This document shows positions 54,501-63,500 of a stretch of DNA of 64,000 bases, piece after piece. The first letter of the stretch is position 1. The number at the start of each line of letters is the position of its first letter. Below the pieces are notes generated by a model. It saw only the letters and a list, made by a program, of their open reading frames with translations. It made no database searches and was not told where the DNA came from. This DNA comes from Trichobilharzia regenti (lineage: Eukaryota; Platyhelminthes; Trematoda; Strigeidida; Schistosomatidae): positions 40,025,459 through 40,089,458 of the forward strand of contig OX235265.1 of assembly GCA_944472135.2 (NCBI GenBank). Direction: 5' to 3'. The translations under genes and the position numbers were made by a program.

Positions 54501-57500
54501 TCTAGTAGTTTTCCTATTCACCATCAATCTGTAACAAAAAAATATATAACTTGAAACAATTCGAATTCCCTTATATTTGTCTTACCTTCAAGATATCCAA
54601 ATAAACCGATTTCACGTGCCAACCTTGCACGATGATCCCAAGAGTCAACTTTAATCTCTTCGGTAACTGAAGTGGGCGTCTTTATCTTACGACCAGTTAA
54701 TTCATAGGGATCCAGATCAACACAATTTTTATAGCCTCTAACTAGATCAAGTGGGATACAATTGATTAAATCTGACTGAAAACAATCAACTTGTTTAGGA
54801 TCAAGCCATACAGTACCTCCATCACTGAGATAGTAGGACTCATTGAATAGAGCAGATTTATACCAATTTGGAAGTGATCTATGTGGGAGGAAATGAGATG
54901 AATAAGTAGTTAATTTTTTAAAAAATCACAATGTAATCTGTCTAAACTCGATAGAAATACAAAAAACATTATTCAAGTATTGGTTTGTAGGGATTTGGTT
55001 GATTGGTTACAGGATTTCATCATTAGCTGACATTGGTTAGAGAAACATTGTAAAACCTGGGAGTACTGGACAGCTGTTTCCTCCGTCCTACTTTGGGACT
55101 CTTCATCAGTACGCACTTGCCCACCACGGTTCGAACCCAGGACCTTCTGGTCACAAGGCGAGCTCGCATACCATTAAGCTACTGGGACCCGATCCAAAGG
55201 CCCATGAGTTCTAACCTCTCCAAATTCACGATATAGCGCAACCGCTAGCCAATGTCTTCGGAGAGTATTTGTCCTCACACCCGACCTGCTGCACCCTACT
55301 GGTCACGACTGGCCCAATTCAGGTAGGTAGTTAACTGGGTTTCCAGTGGGAAGTCGTGACCAGTAGGCTGCAGCTGGTCAGGTGTGAGGACAAATACCCA
55401 CCGAAGACATTGGCCAGGGGTAGCTCTGTGTCGTGAGTTGGCAGAAGTTAGAATTCATGGGCCATTGGACCAGGTCCCAGTAGCTTAATGGTATACGAGC
55501 TCACCTTGTAACCAGAAGGTCCCGGGTTCTAACTCCGGTAGGTGCGTACTAATGAAGAGTCCCAAACTAGGACGAAACAGCTGTCCAGTACTCCCAGGTT
55601 TTCCAATGTTTCTCTAACCAATGTCAGCTGATGATGAAATCCTGTAGCCAAAAAAAACATTATATGAGAAAACCTGAATATATAACTTAGCCAATTACTG
55701 CTTGCATCAGAGGTGCGTCATTGCTCATTCATAAATATACCTACGTATATATCGTTTATTGGCCAGACTTGATGAGATTTTATTTCAATAAAATATCCAA
55801 TAAGGAGAAATGAAATGCAACATTTTGATACTCTTCAAAACTACATAAACTCCTTGTTTCATATTAAAATTGCTTTTTTAATTGCTTAACATCAACTTAA
55901 AAGTGAATTGTGATAGCTAGTTATCTGGCTTTATCATCAGACTGAGAATTCGATCAGAGTTAAGTAACTGACAAAACGACATTGAATATTGTCTTGCCTA
56001 GCACTTAATTAGTGTGAACTACATCAGTATTCAAATGTCATTGGTTAAACAAATTTTTTTACTCTCTCATATTCTCGTTATCATATAGTTGTACACATAT
56101 AACCAAAGAAAACACCGGTGGAATAGAAATATGCAAGTATGACTTTGCATACAGGTGTATCGATTTAAATGGCTACAATCTGTGGTGGGACGAACACAAG
56201 GAAGTCAACAGAAATAAGAAAATACTGAAAGGCACAATGAAAAGGCGATAAAACCCTCGGGATTCGGAAAATAATGTTATCGGTATCAAAAAAATGTCAT
56301 CGTTCACTTGAAGTATCACCCGATTTTATCATTTAGAAGGTATTATCTCAAAGAAATTTACGGACTGTCCTGATGTGCTAATTATCTCGGCTTCAATGAA
56401 GTTAATCCTAACGTTGTACACTTATCTAAGGGCTATTCGAACAACACTATGATCATTAAGGAGACAGATTATCACTTAGTTATCAAACTTTAAAATATGC
56501 TTATGAATAAACATCAGTTAGTATTGATATTACCTTAATTAGCACTCGTTAACAATTAAACAGTTTTCTATTACAAATTTATGCAGCACTGATTATTCTT
56601 CTTCTCTTGTGTTCCTGGTGGAACATACGGCTTCAACAACACATCTCCACTTTCCTCCATTCTCTACTATCCTCTTCAGCTAGGTCCACAATTGTTCACA
56701 ATCTCTCATCTCTTCCTTCACAAACAACCTCCTTCATGTCACCCTAGCACCCACTACTCACTTTTAGCTTCCCATTAGGACTCCACTCGAGCGTTGGCCT
56801 GCATTGAGCGCGATGTCGTTCGACGGCCTCTCCGTGTATGTCCCACCCATCTCCATTTTCTCCTACATATTTGTTAAGCGATTGGCTCATGGTTGCTTTA
56901 TTCATCGCCAGAGTTCCTTGTCGCTAATTCTATCTGGCCAGCCGGTCGGCCATTTGATCTTCAGTATGGAGTCAGCGAAGTGAGCAGCCGCTGATAAATG
57001 TCTGTGGCTTGTTGGAAATGCTTCTGTGACACGCTATCCATATTTCTGACCTGCATAGAAGAACTGACTGACTGACTTCACATTTGTGTTGAAAATCCGA
57101 ATGTTGTTCTTTCTGCTGAGTTAGTGCACAAAATTCCCGAACTGACTTCAGGTTGATGAAGGAATATCTCGCTTTTCCGATTCCGGCAGGCTTTGACATC
57201 TTCATCCATGCTGTGTCGCCTGTGTTTGAAACGATGCTTTCCAGATAAGCGAAAGAGGAAACCTCTGTCAAACCTCTCTTGTTGATGGTGATTGGTACTG
57301 GTTGTTGTTGATGTTGGTTGCTTATCTTTATCACCTCTGTCCCCTCTGTATTCACCTGCAGTCCTGTTTTCGATGCCAGCCACTTCAGACAGTTTGTTAG
57401 TTTTCGCCTGTAAGTTTTCGAGTTTGTATAACTTTAGATATATCATCTGCGAAACCCAGATCTTCCAGAGTCTTCTTATCGGTCGTCCAGCGTATTCCTG

Positions 57501-60500
57501 ACTCCTTACCCCCAACAGTCTGACGCACAATCCAGTACACCACAATTAGGAATATCATCGTCGGTGATAATAGGCAGCCTTGTCTTACTCCTGTATGCAC
57601 TTCGAACGCCTCGCTGAGTTTTCCGTTGTGCACCACTTGACACGTGGAAACTAATTCAAGTAGAAGCGACAAAAGAGTTCAAATGAAGTCAAAACCTCAT
57701 CAATCTAGTTTTGAATCCTAATTAAAAACTACCAACTGCTAACCTTTCAATTAAAACATAATATTATTTCATCGGGAAATGTTTTCGCTCTTTCTAAACT
57801 GTTAAAATCTGATTAGAAACCACTGAAATGGAGTGTATCATTTTTATTGTGGAAATAATGCTGTATTCCTGAAGTTGAATAAAAGATATCAGATGTATGG
57901 AATGTAATAGGGTCCAGTTGCGTAAATGTTAACCGTTACGGCAAAGTTAAACTTTAAGCACCACTAACTACCAATCAGCAAATGACCTCGAACGCACCAA
58001 TCGCGTGAGGAAGGCATTTTTGTGTATGGAATAAATATATTTATGAAAAGATGCATAAAAACTATATAAAAGTGTTACGGAGGATACCTTTTACATTTGA
58101 TGAAAGTAGCTGTGTTTGAGGTTGGAGTATCAACAGAGTATAATTCCATTGTGGGTAAAAGTTATTTTGATAAAGCCTCATAATATTATGCAGTAATATT
58201 TACTGAGCAATAAACTGTGCTCGAAATGTGGTCATCAGTAAATATTACTGTATAACACTGTGATGCATTATCACAATAAATTTCACTCGCAATGGAATTA
58301 TACTCTAACACAGTGAACAAGTTGTATTATTATATCAACAGAGAAATTTAAACACATTCTATGCATTCAATTATTCAGGTCTTCTAACCCTAACAATAAC
58401 CCTAATCTTTCCTGAACCTAACCCTAACGTGAAAATATCCCTGAACTAACTGTAATCTAACTCGAACCAATCCTGATGTCGCCTTTATTAGATTAACCTA
58501 ACCCTAACTTGTCCTTAGCTTAAACCGTAACTTAATCTCTCTCAAACCTGACCTGAAACTTTCCAGATATCCCATTTAATAGCATAACGCTTCGATTAGT
58601 ACATTTTATTGATGATGGCAACATTTTTTGACAGATTTGACTGACTTGTTCAGTGAGCGTTTCAATGTCGTTGGTGCAATCGCACTCCATTGGTAGTTGG
58701 TAGTGCTTAAAGTTTAACTTGTCCACCGTTACTTACAGACGAAGCTTATTGTTAATTAAATTCAAAAACATTTAATCAACTGCTACAGGAAATCTGAATT
58801 ATATAATGAATCATACTGACTTTCATACAGTGTATACTGAATGAAAATGTATAAGATCATTAGGAGTTTTAAGCCAGGACCTTTCGTTTTCTCTAGACTG
58901 GATCCCTTAATAACGTCCATAGTTGGTGGGAATGTCAGCATTGCTTCTTTAAAATAAGAAGGTACAACGCAGACTATGGAAAACTGAACAGCTTCACATA
59001 GAAATATTCAGGATACTAAATGGTTAAATGGTTCAATTTATAGGAATTTATGACAAAGTAAGTACGATACCCACGGAAACATACTATCAAAATGTTGTTA
59101 TTTAAAAAAGTTCAGGTATGAAACAACAACTCACTTGTTATTAAGAATAGGATTTTGCCATTCTTCAATTTTTCGAACCCATTGTCTCCAGTTTTCTATT
59201 GCATAATTTAATAATAATTTAGCTCCAGATATTCCATCAACAGGAAACCAACGAACATATCGACTGTTGAATTTAAAAAATTTAACAATAATAGTGTATT
59301 AGAATGCTAGTCAGACTTTTATTTATAAGACTTATAAACCTGACGGAAAAAGTTAGGAGGCTATGATTACACTGTGCTTTTGAACACGAAGTGACTAGAG
59401 CGAATTATCACGTACATGTGGCTTATTAAAACGCCAAATTTTACTTTATCGTACTTTGTAACACTTAAATATTGCGAAGACTAAAAAATTTAAATAAGGG
59501 ATCACAAGTTTAAATAAGCGCCAAATGTTTATTCATTGTCCTGTAAGTGTGTATTGTGAGGTTTCGTTTCAACCAAAGTTTGTCGTTGTCTGTCAGAGGA
59601 CTCATTGTGTAATCAAGAAATAAACAAACAAAAAGAGTACTTTCAGAAGCCAAATTCTTTTCCAGGGGAATTATTTGTGGCTTTACCTATATTTAAACTA
59701 AAAGTACTAATGTTGACTAAATCAAGAATTTAAAAAAGTGCGTATTTACTCTTTTCAGGCCGATTCATTTCAATCGCAAATATATATGAGTTATTTTGCA
59801 TGCATGTCTAGATTAAGTTCGTCAAATAAAAATACATTGTTATGGTCATTTTAACTAAATAGGTGAAGATTAGTAATTGGAGTTACGTAATAGAAAACTG
59901 GTCAAGATAATTAGGTTTGAATCAAACTAGTGAAGTACCAAAGTTGATGAGTTGTCAAAAACAGTTGTCAAAAAAGAGTTACGCAATAATACGAATAGTA
60001 TGGTGAGTGAGTTGTACTCAGGATACACATACCAAGAAAGAAGAGAATACGGAATTGAGTAAGAGTTCTAGATGAATACAAGAATTATAAACAACTAAAG
60101 AAACAGGCAAACAGACAAAATTAGTCATCAAAAATCAACAACATTGTTGACATGATAGTAGAAGTGGTTGAGTAATTCTCTTTCGTGAGCATAGCTCCAG
60201 TTTTTCTATGTAAATGGCCACAGCTTCAGTGATATAAAGAAGACCAGACCGTATCGCCTTTGATAAATTATCCTTGACTATGCAGATTACTTTGAACGAG
60301 GTGTTTATTGAGATGGAATGATCAGTGTGTTAATCAGATGTTCAATTATCTCACTCCTTATAGCAAGCACCACCATTGCGTTTTTCCAACCATTCTGGAT
60401 AGTATTCTTGACTCCTCTTGGACAGGATGAGTATCGAATGACTCGTGTACCTGGCTCCACAGCTGCAGGTGAACTGATAGATATGCACATAGAAGTGGTC

Positions 60501-63500
60501 AGATGTGGGATCTTGTTCTTCAGGCCTCTGCAGATCAGCGGGCGACTGTAGAACACTATTCTTAGCGTAGCTGCAAAGAATATTCTTCTCAGAGACGATG
60601 AGATCCTTCTCTCGAGGAATATCGCTTGTTAAATCTCGCTTGGTATCCAAGTTCATATAGAGTTTGTTTTTCGGTGCAAGTGAAGTTTCATTTCTCCTGT
60701 TTACTCAAAGACAGAGGTTCTAATTTCAAATATCCTTAAAATGTTTCGCTTTAGTTTTCTAATGTCTCCAGGAAAACAAACTATTCTATGTAAGAAAAGA
60801 AAACACCATAAGAAGTGCGAAACGAGAAAAATATTATCTTCAGGTGGCATGATACTTCAACTCTAATAAAGCAAACAACTTGAAGTAATGAAATGGAAAC
60901 GAAAACCTTATGCTGTTCAGTAAACAATTTCAGTCAATCAAAAGAAGAGCTAAAATATGATTTCTTTTTACCTGAAATACTTGAATAACAACCGTTGAGT
61001 CACACGGCAGAAATTAATTTCACATACTCTAGTCTTAGAAAAGACTAAGCAATATCATACACAATTACATTTTGTATAGAGCTAGCAGCCTAGTAAGTAA
61101 TCAAGTAATGCGATGATTCGCTGACTGAGTGGATTCAAAGTAGAACTTTGAACAGATGTGCAGCAGTTCCCACTTGCCACACACCTAGTCTCCTTCAAAT
61201 AACAGTTTTACACACAGAGTGGGATTTTCCTCTTCCTAAATACAACGACACAGTTATTTAAAACATCACTAATACTCACATACCGGGTATAAATGACATC
61301 ACCTGTTCGAAATTTCACTACAGGTGAGTGCCAAGTGACAGCAAATTCTAGTTCACTTTGACTAGGATCACATGTTTCGTTAGTATTGCACATTGGGGCA
61401 GTAGTTGTGGCGCTTACAGCAATGGCAAGTTTCGGTGACTTTTTTGCTTCAGCACTGAATGACACTGTATAACCGGCTAAAATCAGAAGTTGAAAACCAG
61501 TAAAATTATAAATACTAAATTAAATACCTAAGAAAAGATTATAATGAATTTAAGATGAAGTGAATAGAATATACAGAAAACACTCATTTGTACTGAAAGG
61601 CGTATAAAAAAAAAGTGTCTAAACATGTTATTGCAGTAATCAATTTTTTTTAATAAAAGAAAAGGAACCAATAAACTGCATCATATTTTTAGTGGTTCCC
61701 CAAAAATCTAAATAACCAGGGACAACCAGATAGTGTTTATTATGGCGTAATATAACTCATCGTACAGTATGGTTAGGAAGACAATTTCTAGTGTTGTAGT
61801 CGTTATTTAAAAATCAATTTATAAAAAAAAGTCCATCCCTTTAACTTGAAATAAATAACAATTATAATAATGTGTGCTTATAGTACAGGAATTTATTTTA
61901 GTATTGTTATGAAATGCATTTTACAGTCATCTGATTTTATTATTTGAGCAACAGACTCTAAAACGTTAAGCTCATTTTTATTTTACAAATGATTAACTCA
62001 AAAGTATCTACACATAATGATGTTTAGTATTTACATTGGAAGTTCTACTTGAAATTAGTTGCTTTAGGTGAAAAACAGTTATCCAGCAATATACATATTT
62101 ATATAACATACAGAAAAAGATTTTGTGATAAAAACTAATAGCATATACTTCAGAAGTATGAATACTGATACAGCAAAATCGATATTTTCTGACTAACTTC
62201 CTGACAGAATAAAAAGATTAGTTTTGCAACTAATAGTGACGTTTATTCAAACAAGTTCTATTGAATTAGTTCATGAAGATTTTCAAGTGCTATACAAGTA
62301 AATAAATGACTATAAGTGTTTGATGGTAACAACATAATTCTAGTATACCAACGTAACCTACGTTTAGCAACCAATAGCAACAACAACAACAACCAGCACC
62401 AATCACCATTAACGAGAGAGATTTGACAGAGGTTGCCTACTTCACTTATCTGGGAAGCATCGTTTCAACTACAGTCAGGTGAAAGCATGGATGAAGATGT
62501 CAAAGCTAGACAGAATCGGAAAGGTGAGATACTCCTTCATCAACCTGAAACAAGTTTGAAAATCTTGTGCAATAAATCAGCTGAAAGAACAAGACTTGGA
62601 TTTTCAACACAAATGTAAAATCAGTCAGTCAGTCAGTCAGTTCTTCTATACGAGTCAGAAACTTGCAGTGCGTGTCACCAAAAGGATTTCCAACAGCCTG
62701 TTGCAGACTTTCATCGACAGCCGCCTACTTCACTGGCTCCATACTGAAGATCAAATGGCACACCAGTTAGAAAAAAGTAGCAACAAGAAACTCTGGCTGG
62801 GAACAAACCAACCAAGAACCTATCGCTCAACAAATATGTAGGAGAAAATGGAGACGGGTTGGACATACACTGAGAAGGCCATCGAATGACATCGTGCACC
62901 AAGCCAAATGAGGAGCTAAGAGTGAGTAGTCAGTTTGAGGGTGACACTGAGATCGTTTTTGGAAGGAGAGATGAGCGATTGTGAGCAGTTGTGGACCCAG
63001 CTGAAGAGGATGGTAGAAAATAGAAGAATGTGGAGATGTGTTGTTGAAGCCCTATGTTCCACTCGAAACCCAATGGAATATTAATAGTAATAATAATAAT
63101 AATAATAATGTAACCTACACAATCCATTTGTTTTGATTGAGAAGCACACAAGTATCTGTAAACTCTGAATTAAGAACTTAAAGGGTAACCAAATCAATTT
63201 ATAACATTAAATGTATTTTTAAAAAGGTTACATTTTAGAGGAGTCGGCGTATTTTTAGTGATTTAAATCAATAGACTGAAACTCTCTAAAAACTTTATTG
63301 CATAAAATTTCACAAACTAAAATACCTTTGAGAACAAAATAGTAACATAATAAAAAAAATTCTGCACATTATAATAATTTTCATACTTGTAGGATCATCG
63401 GCTGGCATACAACCAGATTGGAGGTCATTCCAAAATGTTGAAGCAGATGGTGCTTTATTGTATGAATGATAAGTTATGACATCTGAATGATCATTTCCGT

